DNA of 7,878 nt from an uncultured Bacillota bacterium (GCA_948907985.1 CAQWMM010000066.1:1-7878); one strand, 5' to 3'; positions 1-6,313 are shown, counted from the stretch's first letter. The notes: a model not told the origin generated them from the sequence alone. A program made the numbers and translations.

Positions 1-1467
1 CAGCTTAACCGGCAGAATATTTACACCTGCCGCCTGTCGTTCATCGCGCAACCTTACATCGCCGCCTATAATGTCAGTTATGGTTCACACAAATTAAAGC
101 CGGGCGCGACCGCCACGCAAACAATACTTTTAACCTATAATCCACTAAGCGCCAGCTGGCAAAGCGCCGAACAGAAATGGCCGGTTTTCCCGGTGGTCTA
201 TGCGCCGGAACCGCCCCAGACAATATACAATTACAGCCTGCGCTTTGCGGCCAACGGCGGCAGCGCTGCGCCCTATCCGCAAAAGGCCTCGGCCCTGGAC
301 GAAAGCTTTTTATTCGTCATTCCTCAGGAACAGCCCATACGCCCAAATTATATTTTTTCCGGTTGGGCGTTGGAACCGTCCGCCCCAAGCCCTCTTTATC
401 AGCCAGAGGATATTGTTATTCTGCATTGTGATGCGCCGGAAATGGTTTTATATGCCGTTTGGCAGCGTGATCCCAATGCGCCCGACCTGCCGCCGGACGA
501 CCAACCCTCGCCGCCGGAACTTCCGGAAACGGCTTATGGTATTTATTATGACGCTTCAGGTGGCAGCTATAATCCGGCTGAACAAATTCAATACAGCACC
601 CAAGACAACTGTACATTTGAAATAACCGCCGAGCAGCCACAACGCCAGAATTTTATTTTAGCCGGCTGGGCAACAACCCCAAACGCCGGACAGGCCGAAT
701 ATTTAGCCGGCGATAAGCTGACACTGACCAAAAACCAACCAATGATTACTCTTTACGCTGTTTGGGCAATCAAACAGCCAGCCGTAAAACCCCAGCAGCC
801 CAACGCCAGCGAGGACAGTTCAAATTCTGACGATTGGCCGTCCGATGAGGACACAGAACCACAAACGCTGCTGCACAGAGCCTATATTCAAGGCTATCCG
901 GACGGCACAATCCGGCCCAATGCCCAGATCACCAGCGCCGAGGCAGCCACTATATTTCAGCGTCTTTACCGGCAGATTGTATCAGAACCCCAAATGCCGG
1001 CTGAAACACTTTATCCCCAGCATATCTTAACCCGCGCCGAAATGGTCAATATGGCAAGCCAATTTTACGAATTTATGACGGCCAATGATAATACAAACGA
1101 CATTTTATCGACAACTTTAGATAATAATCTTACTTTTACCGATACCGCCGGGCACTGGGCAAGCCAACAAATCAGCCAGGCGGCGGCCTATGGCTGGATA
1201 AAAGGCTACCCCGACGGCAAGTTTGCCCCGGATGAACCAATCACCCGGGCCGAGAGCGTCAGTCTGCTGAACCGCCTGTTAAAACGCCAGCCCAACGCCG
1301 GCAACGGCGCTTTTGCCCAAATCAAGAACTGGCCGGATAACCCTGCCCAGGCCTGGTTTTACGCCGACCTGCTGGAGGCCGGCAATTCACACATTTACAC
1401 GATTAATAACGATACCGAAATTTGGCTATGCCTCTACGCGACCGATAACACTAACTCAACAAATTAA
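1..1467 (+). CDS. S-layer-homology surface protein with two InlB-type B-repeats (5'-partial)
   Basis: Frame 1 is open from the first base to the TAA at 1465-1467, so the gene begins upstream of the window; the GTG at 193 is internal. The 488 visible residues show, in order: an unassigned beta-rich stretch (1-75); InlB/Listeria-Bacteroides B-repeat 1 (about 76-154, with GWA at 121-123 and LYAVW at 150-154); a Pro/Asp-rich linker; B-repeat 2 (about 178-255, GWA at 222-224, LYAVW at 251-255); an acidic Ser/Asp linker (about 260-289); then the SLH region. SLH module 1 (about 291-325) has GYPDG, the middle module keeps only its LTRAE half (342-347), and the last (379-429) is complete with GHWA, GYPDG and ITRAE. 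The tail has the Trp-Pro-Asp-Asn and Asn-Ser-His signatures common after clostridial SLH domains. By family knowledge, SLH modules bind pyruvylated cell-wall polymer and B-repeats act as spacer or adhesion stalks. The ligand is unknown. A signal peptide would lie outside the window. Confidence 0.92.
   Translation, partial: QLNRQNIYTCRLSFIAQPYIAAYNVSYGSHKLKPGATATQTILLTYNPLSASWQSAEQKWPVFPVVYAPEPPQTIYNYSLRFAANGGSAAPYPQKASALDESFLFVIPQEQPIRPNYIFSGWALEPSAPSPLYQPEDIVILHCDAPEMVLYAVWQRDPNAPDLPPDDQPSPPELPETAYGIYYDASGGSYNPAEQIQYSTQDNCTFEITAEQPQRQNFILAGWATTPNAGQAEYLAGDKLTLTKNQPMITLYAVWAIKQPAVKPQQPNASEDSSNSDDWPSDEDTEPQTLLHRAYIQGYPDGTIRPNAQITSAEAATIFQRLYRQIVSEPQMPAETLYPQHILTRAEMVNMASQFYEFMTANDNTNDILSTTLDNNLTFTDTAGHWASQQISQAAAYGWIKGYPDGKFAPDEPITRAESVSLLNRLLKRQPNAGNGAFAQIKNWPDNPAQAWFYADLLEAGNSHIYTINNDTEIWLCLYATDNTNSTN
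226..765 (+). repeat. Two protein-level B-repeats (InlB/Flg_new type) within the SLH protein
   Basis: Two units of about 78 residues (bases 226-462 and 532-765) share one pattern: an aromatic beta strand ending in an N/S-GG turn, a Pro-containing segment, an aromatic-x-x-x-GWA core, a Tyr-x-x-x-D step, and a closing LYAVW. They are divergent outside these anchors, so this is old duplication and not a recent DNA-level repeat. A Pro/Asp-rich linker separates them. Such beta-grasp units usually occur in strings, so more copies may lie upstream of the window. Confidence 0.7.
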
Positions 1468-1823
1468 AACAAATCTATTTTTATAATATCCGCCCAGGCA
1501 ATGCTGACCACCGCTGAATCAGGAGCGAGCAAAGCCAGCAGCCTTTTAACACTGTCAATAGCCTGCACCTGTCCGCTGCTCTGGATGTAGCGCCCGTCTG
1601 CAAAATGAGTTATCGCCGCCCGGCTGCCTTTTCGCAAATTGCGCAGTTTGCCATCCAATTCCGCCGCCGCCTCATCGGCCAGCAGCTTGGGCGTTTGCAG
1701 CCCCAGTTCTTCTTCTTTGCGGCGCAGCGCCGCTTGCAGCCCCCGCACCGCTGAAAAAGGCATAAATTGTTTAGCGCGCTCCGCAGCCGGCATCGGGCAT
1801 TGCGGTTTATACCTCGCCGCCAC
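1464..1823 (-). CDS. YolD-like protein, partner gene of the Y-family polymerase
   Basis: This is a 119-residue YolD-like protein. Seen in the sequence: the family N-terminal signature ERAKQFMPFSAVRG (15-28), a charged helix, then a beta-rich C-terminal half with the KG...DGRYIQSSGQVQAID pattern and a final WADIIKID strand. The GTG start at 1823 is chosen because a GGAGGT ribosome binding site lies 7 bases upstream (1831-1836); longer in-frame starts such as the TTG at 1877 have no such site. The gene begins inside the last codons of the polymerase (17-base overlap), which points to translational coupling. YolD-like genes usually follow UvrX/YqjW/UmuC-type polymerases in Firmicutes and prophages, and a role as a polymerase accessory (UmuD-like in position only) is an inference. 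Its biochemical function is not established. Its stop overlaps that of the convergent SLH gene. Confidence 0.88.
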   Translation of the reverse strand: MAARYKPQCPMPAAERAKQFMPFSAVRGLQAALRRKEEELGLQTPKLLADEAAAELDGKLRNLRKGSRAAITHFADGRYIQSSGQVQAIDSVKRLLALLAPDSAVVSIAWADIIKIDLF

Positions 1824-3087
1824 TTTTATGACCTCCAATCTGTTGATTACGCTCCCGCCCGGTCGCGCCGGGAGCAAAATTCATTCCTTTTAAAATAGTA
1901 TTGCGTCCATACTTCTGTTTAAGATGCAAAACGGTACGCTGCACCTGCCTGTCCCGTTGCAGCACCACGTCCAGATTATCAAACAGCGTCAGCTGGCGGC
2001 TGCCCTCCGGCAGCAAATTATTAAATCCGATGTTAATACGGCGCACAGGTTTAGTCTGGTCCACAATCTGTTCAAAAAGCCCCACCGCCGCCGGAACCAA
2101 CACCGCCGACGAACTGGCTGCCACAGGCAGCGAGGCACTGCCTTTAACCGCCGGCAAATGCAGACTGTTACTATAACCTATATACATACTGATTGAAGAG
2201 GTTACAAGTTCCTTATCAACCAAATCCAGGCAAAGAACGTCCACCATCTCTTTAACAATCAGCCGTGCTTCCGCAAAGTTATAATCCCGCATTAAAACCT
2301 GGCCGCTGGCCAAACAGTTGGTTTTAGGCTGATAAGCTTTAATATCGGCAATAGTAACGCTTTCCCGCCCCCAGGCATGATCAATCAAAAGTTCGGCGTC
2401 GATACCAAACTGCTTATAAAGCAGTTCTTCGTCAGCCTGGGCAACCTGGCGCATGGTATTAATACCATAGCGCGCTAAACGCTGCGCCGTACCGCGGCCA
2501 ATCCGCCAAAAATCAGTCAAAGGCTGATGCTCCCAAAGCTGCGCACGATAACTTTCCTCATCCAAACAGCCAATAAAATCCGGCGCGTGTTTAGCCAGAA
2601 TATCCAGCGCCACCTTAGCCAAATACAGATTGCTGCCCATCCCACAGGTGGCGCGCACGCCTGTCTGCGCCAAAACATCATTCATCAGTTTTTTGGCCAT
2701 CTGTCTGGGCGATACGCCATAGGTATGCAGATAAGGCGTAACATCCAAAAAGGCCTCGTCAACTGAATAAACATGAATATCCTCTTTGGCAATATAGCGC
2801 AAATAAACGCCGTAAATCTCGGCGGCATAATTAATATAAAGCTGCATTCTGGGCGGCGCCATAATATAATCCAGGCCGGGCGGGATTTCAAACACCCGGC
2901 AGCGGTTAGGAACCCCCAGCGCTTTCAGGGCCGGGCTGACCGCCAGGCAAATTGTTTTTTCGCCGCGCTCGGGGTCCGCTACCACCAGCCGGGCCTGCAT
3001 AGGGTCCAGCCCGCGCTCCACACATTCCACCGAGGCATAAAAAGATTTTAAATCAATACACAAGTAAACCTTATTTTGGCCATTCAT
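1807..3087 (-). CDS. Y-family translesion DNA polymerase (UvrX/YqjW/UmuC-like)
   Basis: This 426-residue Y-family polymerase copies past DNA lesions. Visible motifs: palm residue Asp12 in CIDLKSFYASVE; a fingers region at 33-70 (ADPERGEKTICLAVSP) typical of the Gram-positive UvrX/YqjW group; catalytic Asp110-Glu111 in YSVDEAFLD; GMGSNLYLAK at 149-158; a helix-hairpin-helix thumb around FWRIGRGTAQRL (193-204); a little-finger domain; and a beta-clamp binding motif QLTLF at 365-369. The C-terminal RERNQQIGGHK is typical of the group. The ATG at 3087 is chosen because it has GGGTGAT just upstream and gives the family N-terminus. In-frame starts at 3174 or 3141 lie at or before the predicted transcription start. 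The gene is followed by a yolD-like gene, a standard pair. A LexA-like box in the promoter suggests SOS induction. The family is sometimes annotated DinB/PolIV or UmuC; the pair with yolD favours UvrX/YqjW. Confidence 0.95.
   Translation of the reverse strand: MNGQNKVYLCIDLKSFYASVECVERGLDPMQARLVVADPERGEKTICLAVSPALKALGVPNRCRVFEIPPGLDYIMAPPRMQLYINYAAEIYGVYLRYIAKEDIHVYSVDEAFLDVTPYLHTYGVSPRQMAKKLMNDVLAQTGVRATCGMGSNLYLAKVALDILAKHAPDFIGCLDEESYRAQLWEHQPLTDFWRIGRGTAQRLARYGINTMRQVAQADEELLYKQFGIDAELLIDHAWGRESVTIADIKAYQPKTNCLASGQVLMRDYNFAEARLIVKEMVDVLCLDLVDKELVTSSISMYIGYSNSLHLPAVKGSASLPVAASSSAVLVPAAVGLFEQIVDQTKPVRRINIGFNNLLPEGSRQLTLFDNLDVVLQRDRQVQRTVLHLKQKYGRNTILKGMNFAPGATGRERNQQIGGHKSGGEV
1831..1836 (-). 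promoter_or_regulatory. Ribosome binding site of yolD-like gene
   Basis: GGAGGT on the minus strand, 7 bases before GTG 1823. It lies inside the polymerase coding region and decides the yolD start in favour of the short form. Confidence 0.8.
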
Positions 3088-3145
3088 TTTATCACCCACA
3101 AAACTAACAAAACTCACCAAACCGGCAAACAAACGTTCCATTAAT

Positions 3146-3174
3146 ATTATAACGAACATTCGTTTTATTTGCAA
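3146..3174 (-). promoter_or_regulatory. Promoter of the polymerase-yolD operon
   Basis: On the minus strand a -35 TTGCAA (3169-3174) and a perfect -10 TATAAT (3146-3151) are separated by exactly 17 bases. Transcription would begin near 3139, leaving a leader of about 50 bases before ATG 3087. This fits a sigma-A-type promoter. The spacer holds a LexA-box-like dyad. Confidence 0.8.
3153..3166 (-). promoter_or_regulatory. Candidate LexA (SOS) operator
   Basis: Read on the minus strand, AAAACGAATGTTCG matches the Gram-positive SOS box CGAACRNRYGTTCG at 12 of 14 positions, with a perfect GTTCG half and the first two bases of the other half differing. It also forms the dyad AACGAA-N2-TTCGTT. It lies between the -35 and -10, where bound LexA would block RNA polymerase. 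This position and the lesion-bypass gene downstream make the call plausible; no lexA gene is in the window. Confidence 0.68.
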
Positions 3175-3208
3175 GAGTTTTTTTCTGAGAATTTTTGGCT
3201 TTTGGGGG

Positions 3209-3237
3209 TTGTTTTTTTCAAAATCATCTGTTATAAT
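3209..3237 (+). promoter_or_regulatory. Promoter of rpsF-ssb-rpsR
   Basis: A perfect -10 TATAAT (3232-3237) is preceded by TG in the extended -10 position (3229-3230) and, 17 bases upstream, by a weak -35 TTGTTT (3209-3214). Transcription would start near 3244, giving a leader of about 86 bases before rpsF, long enough for the folded element at 3278-3320. The promoter is divergent from that of the polymerase operon. Confidence 0.75.
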
Positions 3238-3277
3238 TATAAAGATGGTTTTTTATAAGCCACAGATTGAATTTTAA

Positions 3278-3320
3278 TCCCTGCCGCTGTATTTATATAG
3301 CGGCCAGACGTCCGAAGGGA
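3278..3320 (+). promoter_or_regulatory. Candidate S6:S18 autoregulatory leader RNA
   Basis: The rpsF leader can form a 9-bp hairpin (3283-3291 with 3296-3304, loop UUUA, one G-U pair) on a short outer stem, UCCC 3278-3281 with GGGA 3317-3320. A one-sided 12-base bulge on the 3' side (3305-3316) contains CCG at 3312-3314. This layout, with CCG in a bulge beside a hairpin just before rpsF, matches the known leader motif bound by the S6:S18 complex, which mimics its site on 16S rRNA. The GGGA arm is part of the rpsF ribosome binding site, so complex binding would block translation. The fold was made by eye, and the regulatory role is inferred from the known motif. Confidence 0.6.
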
Positions 3321-3324
3321 GGTG
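3316..3324 (+). promoter_or_regulatory. Ribosome binding site of rpsF
   Basis: AGGGAGGTG ends 5 bases before ATG 3330 and is a near-perfect anti-16S match. It fixes the rpsF start at 3330 instead of the upstream in-frame ATG at 3267, whose extra residues would be read from the structured leader. It overlaps one arm of the predicted leader stem. Confidence 0.85.
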
Positions 3325-3329
3325 TTGAT

Positions 3330-3617
3330 ATGCGTGATTACGAAGCTTTGTATATTCTGCGCCCGGAGATGACCGACGAGGAATATGCTGCTGCGGTGGA
3401 GAAGTTCAACGCATTGATTCAGGCAAATGGCGGCGAAGTTGTTAAAACCGATGTTTGGGGCAAAAGAAAGCTTGCCTATGAAATCGAGAAACTTCGCGAT
3501 GGCTACTACGTTTTAGTAACCTTTAAGGCTGAGCCGGAATTGCCGCAGGAGCTGGAACGTAATTTCCGAATTGCCGACAGCGTTTTGCGTTATCTTGTAA
3601 CCCGTTTGCCTGAATAG
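3330..3617 (+). CDS. rpsF: 30S ribosomal protein S6
   Basis: This is bacterial ribosomal protein S6, 95 residues, the usual size. It binds the central domain of 16S rRNA as a heterodimer with S18. Seen in the sequence: the N-terminal MRDYEALYILRPE strand, GGEVVKTDVWGKRKLAYEIEK (34-54), the G-Y-Y-V-L-V-T-F strand, and ERNFRIADSVLRYLVTR near the end. All are S6 hallmarks. It is first in the operon, with ssb 13 bases downstream and rpsR, its assembly partner, third. The upstream leader probably gives feedback control by S6:S18. There is no glutamate-rich extension of the enterobacterial type. Confidence 0.98.
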   Translation: MRDYEALYILRPEMTDEEYAAAVEKFNALIQANGGEVVKTDVWGKRKLAYEIEKLRDGYYVLVTFKAEPELPQELERNFRIADSVLRYLVTRLPE

Positions 3618-3630
3618 AGGTGAATTTTTT

Positions 3631-4089
3631 ATGTTGAACCGAATTGTTTTAATTGGCAGATTAACCCGTGATCCCGAATTGCGTTTTACGCCTAACGGCC
3701 ACGCGGTTTGCTCTTTCACCCTGGCGGTAGACCGTCCGTTTACTAATCAGGACGGCAACCGCGAAACCGATTTTATTAACATTGTGGTTTGGAACAAGCA
3801 AGGCGAAAATTGCGCCCAGTATTTAGCCAAGGGCCGCCTGGCCGCAGTTGACGGCAGACTGCAAATCCGCTCATACGAGGGCAACGACGGCCAGCGCCGT
3901 TATGTTACAGAAGTTATTGCGGATAATGTTCGTTTCTTATCATCCCGCAACGAGAACAGCGGTTATGATTCCGGCGCGTCCTCTGGCGCGTCCTGCAGTG
4001 TTAATTCCTACGAACCGCCCAGCCCCAGTGTAGCGGCGGCCAGCTTTGAGGATAATATGCCGCTGACCAGCGATGATTTGCCATTTTAA
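3631..4089 (+). CDS. ssb: Single-stranded DNA-binding protein
   Basis: This 152-residue SSB protects single-stranded DNA and recruits replication and repair proteins. The N-terminal OB fold covers about residues 1-105, beginning MLNRIVLIGRLTRDPELR and including FINIVVWNKQGENCAQYLAKG (48-68), VDGRLQIRSYE and the closing strand VTEVIADNVRFL. It is followed by a Ser/Gly/Asn-rich flexible linker (about 106-142). The acidic tip ends DDLPF, the classic partner-binding tail. The ribosome binding site AGAGGTG (3616-3622) overlaps the rpsF stop and ends 8 bases before the ATG, so translation may be coupled to rpsF. The position between rpsF and rpsR is the standard Firmicutes arrangement and links SSB supply to ribosome synthesis. 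Confidence 0.98.
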   Translation: MLNRIVLIGRLTRDPELRFTPNGHAVCSFTLAVDRPFTNQDGNRETDFINIVVWNKQGENCAQYLAKGRLAAVDGRLQIRSYEGNDGQRRYVTEVIADNVRFLSSRNENSGYDSGASSGASCSVNSYEPPSPSVAAASFEDNMPLTSDDLPF

Positions 4090-4174
4090 CAAACAATTTC
4101 TTAAAAATCTATATCGAAAAAATCTATTATTAAAAATATTCGTCCAATCGGACAATATATAAGGAGGAATACTC

Positions 4175-4441
4175 ATGGCTGAAGAAAAAGCCAGGGAGGA
4201 AAGACGCCCTTTCCGCGGCAACCGTGGCCGTCGCAGCCGTCGTCGTGTCTGCCGTTTCTGCGTTGACAAAGCGCAGTACATTGATTATAAAGACACCGCG
4301 CGCCTGCGCAACTATATCACCGAGCGCGGCAAAATTTTGCCCCGGCGTGTTTCCGGCAACTGTGCCAAACACCAGCGGATGTTGACTGACGCTATTAAAC
4401 GCAGCCGTATTGTGGCTCTGTTGCCCTACACCGCTGAATAA
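4175..4441 (+). CDS. rpsR: 30S ribosomal protein S18 (zinc-motif C+ form)
   Basis: This 88-residue ribosomal protein S18 partners with S6 on the 30S platform. Seen in the sequence: a strongly basic N-terminal tail, then RRVCRFC, the conserved IDYKDTARLRNYITERGKI (36-54), LPRRVSGNCAKHQRML (55-70) and the helix AIKRSRIVALLPY. Cys26, Cys29, Cys63 and His66 form a CxxC...CxxH set, which marks this as the zinc-binding C+ type as opposed to the cysteine-free form used under zinc shortage. The ribosome binding site AAGGAGGA (4161-4168) lies 6 bases before the ATG. The gene follows ssb after an 85-base A/T-rich gap without a clear promoter and ends the operon just before a strong terminator. Confidence 0.98.
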   Translation: MAEEKAREERRPFRGNRGRRSRRRVCRFCVDKAQYIDYKDTARLRNYITERGKILPRRVSGNCAKHQRMLTDAIKRSRIVALLPYTAE

Positions 4442-4456
4442 TTTTAAGCTAAAAGT

Positions 4457-4494
4457 TAAGGAGTTATCCATTTACTCATATGGATAACTCCTTA
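4457..4494. terminator. Bidirectional intrinsic terminator between rpsR and the flavoprotein gene
   Basis: A perfect 15-bp stem (4457-4471 with 4480-4494) closes an 8-base loop. It begins 15 bases after the rpsR stop and is followed on the plus strand by ATTTTATATT. On the minus strand the same stem starts 2 bases after the convergent flavoprotein stop (4497) and is followed by ACTTTTAG. It therefore probably ends both transcripts, although neither T-tract is a long pure run. Confidence 0.85.
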
Positions 4495-4496
4495 TT

Positions 4497-5768
4497 TTAT
4501 ATTGCAGCCGCTGCCTGACCGGCCGCATAACCGCTGCTGAAAGCCACCTGCAAATTATAACCGCCAGTGAAAGCGTCAACGTCCAACAATTCGCCGGTGA
4601 TATAAAGCCCGCCGGCCAGCTTAGAGGCAAAAGTTTTCGGGTTAACCTCACGCACCGCCACCCCGCCGCAGGTAACAATCCCCTCGTTAAGCGGCCTGGC
4701 GCCAGTCAAAGTGAGCGGAAAGGCCTGCATGGTTTCCAGCAAACGCCGGCGCTCCTTAGGCAGCAACGTATTTAACGGTTGATCCGCCGGCAGCTCTGCC
4801 ACCCGGCAGAAAGGCAAGATTAAAGATTTAGGCAGCCAATCGGCCAAAACATTATGCAAATGCCGCTTAGGCGAGGACTGTAACTCTCGGTCCAGGCGGG
4901 CTTGCAGCTGTTCCTGCGCTAACGCCGGTTTAAGATTAATCAGGGCCAGCAGAACAGCGCCGGGATTATCCCGCCAGAAAAGCACCGCCGGCCGGGAGGC
5001 CGTCAGCACCAATGGGCCGGAGAGGCCAAAATGCGTAAACAGCATTTCGCCAAACAGCTTAACCAGTAAATTCTTCTTAGTCGGCTCGCCGTTTTTATAA
5101 ATAGCCAGCTCCACATTGCGCAGGGAAAGCCCGGCCAAATCCCCCACCCAGCTTTCCGCCGCTGTCAGCGGCACCAGGGCCGGCAGAGGTTCAATAATCG
5201 TATGCCCCGCTGCCGCCGCCAGAGCATAACCGTCGCCGCTGCTGCCGGTGGCTCGATAAGTTGCGCCGCCGGTTGCCAGAATTACCGCGTCGGCCTGTTT
5301 TTTCAAACCATTAGCAGCAACCGCCCCGACCACGCGCCGGCCTGCGGCAGTTTCTTCAATGAGCAAACGCTTAACTGAAGTTTTCAGGCAAACATTCACG
5401 TCCCGCCGGTGCAGTTCCCGCTCCAAAGCGGCAATTACATCCGCCGCCCTGTCCGACTGGGGGAAAACCCGCTGGCCGCGCTCCACTTTCAGCGGCACGC
5501 CCAAATCCTCAAAAAAACGCATCACCGCCTGATTATCAAAAGCGGCAAACGCACTGTGCATAAAACGCCCGTTGCCGGGAATATTGGCAATCAGTTCGTC
5601 AACCGGCGCGGCGTTGGTAACATTGCAGCGGCCTTTGCCGGTGATTGCCAGCTTGCGCCCCAGACGGTCGTTTTTTTCCCAAAGGGTAACGGCAGCGCCG
5701 GCTCTGGCGGCGGTAATCGCGGCCAGGCAACCGGCCGCGCCGCCGCCAATCACCAGAACCTTGCGCAT
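4497..5768 (-). CDS. HI0933/BaiN-like FAD-dependent oxidoreductase
   Basis: This is a 423-residue flavoprotein of the HI0933 family (YtfP/YhiN/BaiN-like). The N-terminal Rossmann motif is VIGGGAAG (6-13) with Glu31 at the end of the second strand to bind the FAD ribose. The family signatures follow: GRKLAITGKGRCNVTN (37-52), VFPQSDRAADV (101-111), ATGGATYRATGSSGDGYALA (165-184), GEMLFTHFGLSGPLVL (240-255), and the C-terminal block with GGV, TFASK, GLYITGELLD and GGYNLQVAFSSGYAAG. The length is normal for the family. The physiological substrate of most members is unknown; a bile-acid role has been proposed for BaiN, but this gene is not in a bai cluster. The ATG shares one base with the cobO stop (TAATG), so it is probably translationally coupled and last in the operon. 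Confidence 0.92.
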   Translation of the reverse strand: MRKVLVIGGGAAGCLAAITAARAGAAVTLWEKNDRLGRKLAITGKGRCNVTNAAPVDELIANIPGNGRFMHSAFAAFDNQAVMRFFEDLGVPLKVERGQRVFPQSDRAADVIAALERELHRRDVNVCLKTSVKRLLIEETAAGRRVVGAVAANGLKKQADAVILATGGATYRATGSSGDGYALAAAAGHTIIEPLPALVPLTAAESWVGDLAGLSLRNVELAIYKNGEPTKKNLLVKLFGEMLFTHFGLSGPLVLTASRPAVLFWRDNPGAVLLALINLKPALAQEQLQARLDRELQSSPKRHLHNVLADWLPKSLILPFCRVAELPADQPLNTLLPKERRRLLETMQAFPLTLTGARPLNEGIVTCGGVAVREVNPKTFASKLAGGLYITGELLDVDAFTGGYNLQVAFSSGYAAGQAAAAI

Positions 5769-6313
5769 TAAAATTCAATACCCCGGCGTACCGGCACGCC
5801 CTTGGTATAATAATGCTTAACCTCGCGCATTTCCGTAACCAAGTCGGCCGCCTCAATAATCGCGTCCGGAGCGTTGCGTCCCGTTAGAACCAGCTCAATA
5901 TTGGGCAGTTTGTCCTTAATTAAAGCCAACACCTCATCCTCGGTAAGCAGCTCAAAATAAAGCGCGTTGTTAATCTCGTCCAGAATTACCATATCCACAT
6001 CCGGATTTTGCAAGGCCTCGCGCGCTTTAGCCAGGCCGGCTTTAGCCTGGGCATAATCCGCCTCGGTGCCCTCGCCCTTTTTTACCCAGCCGGGGTTGCC
6101 AAAACAATAATGTTCCACAGTTTCGCCCAGGCGGCGAATCCCCTCGTCTTCGGCATAGTGGCCGCTGACTTTCATAAACTGGATAATTACAACGTGCATA
6201 TTGCAGCCGGCGGCCCGCAGCGCCAAACCAAAAGAGGCCGTGCTTTTGCCCTTGCCGTCGCCGGTATAAACCTGCACCATGCCCTGCTTTAAGCGTGTTC
6301 TTTCATTTTCCAT
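5768..6313 (-). CDS. cobO: Cob(I)yrinic acid a,c-diamide (corrinoid) adenosyltransferase
   Basis: This 181-residue enzyme transfers the adenosyl group of ATP to Co(I) corrinoids, the step that makes adenosylcobalamin. It is of the CobO/CobA/BtuR type. Seen in the sequence: the P-loop YTGDGKGKSTAS (16-27), which binds ATP in the unusual orientation of this family; IQFMKVSGHYAEDEGIRRLG (44-63); VILDEINNAL (109-118) as Walker-B-like segment; LVLTGRNAPDAIIEAADLVTEM (141-162); and the C-terminal KHYYTKGVPVRRGIEF. The ATG at 6313 has AGGAG 8 bases upstream; a GTG at 6322 overlaps that site and is unlikely. No other cobalamin genes or cobalamin riboswitch are in the window, so it may serve corrinoid salvage. 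It lies 20 bases after the C_GCAxxG gene and overlaps the flavoprotein gene by one base. Confidence 0.95.
   Translation of the reverse strand: MENERTRLKQGMVQVYTGDGKGKSTASFGLALRAAGCNMHVVIIQFMKVSGHYAEDEGIRRLGETVEHYCFGNPGWVKKGEGTEADYAQAKAGLAKAREALQNPDVDMVILDEINNALYFELLTEDEVLALIKDKLPNIELVLTGRNAPDAIIEAADLVTEMREVKHYYTKGVPVRRGIEF

Noticed and set aside
177..431. Open frame on the plus strand starting at 177, and other short frames overlapping 193-1467
   Set aside because: They overlap the SLH/B-repeat frame, which has clear domain matches and is open from base 1; the others have no recognisable motifs.
1639..1893. Plus-strand open frame opposite the yolD-like gene
   Set aside because: Antisense to a family-recognisable gene, low-complexity Ser/Ala/Arg composition and no convincing ribosome binding site.
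3088..3174. N-terminal extension of the polymerase (29 extra residues)
   Set aside because: The extension would be read from the promoter and LexA-box region; the predicted transcript start is near 3139 and the ATG at 3087 has a proper ribosome binding site and fits the family N-terminus.
3283..3304. rpsF leader hairpin as an intrinsic terminator/attenuator
   Set aside because: No U-tract follows the hairpin; a protein-binding leader fits better.
3267..3329. N-terminal extension of S6 from an upstream ATG
   Set aside because: The segment is the structured leader and contains the rpsF ribosome binding site; S6 proteins begin at MRDYE-like residues.
5409..5771. Plus-strand open frame of 120 codons inside the flavoprotein gene
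   Set aside because: Fully antisense to a highly conserved flavoprotein; GC-rich codons commonly leave the opposite strand open, and no motif is seen.
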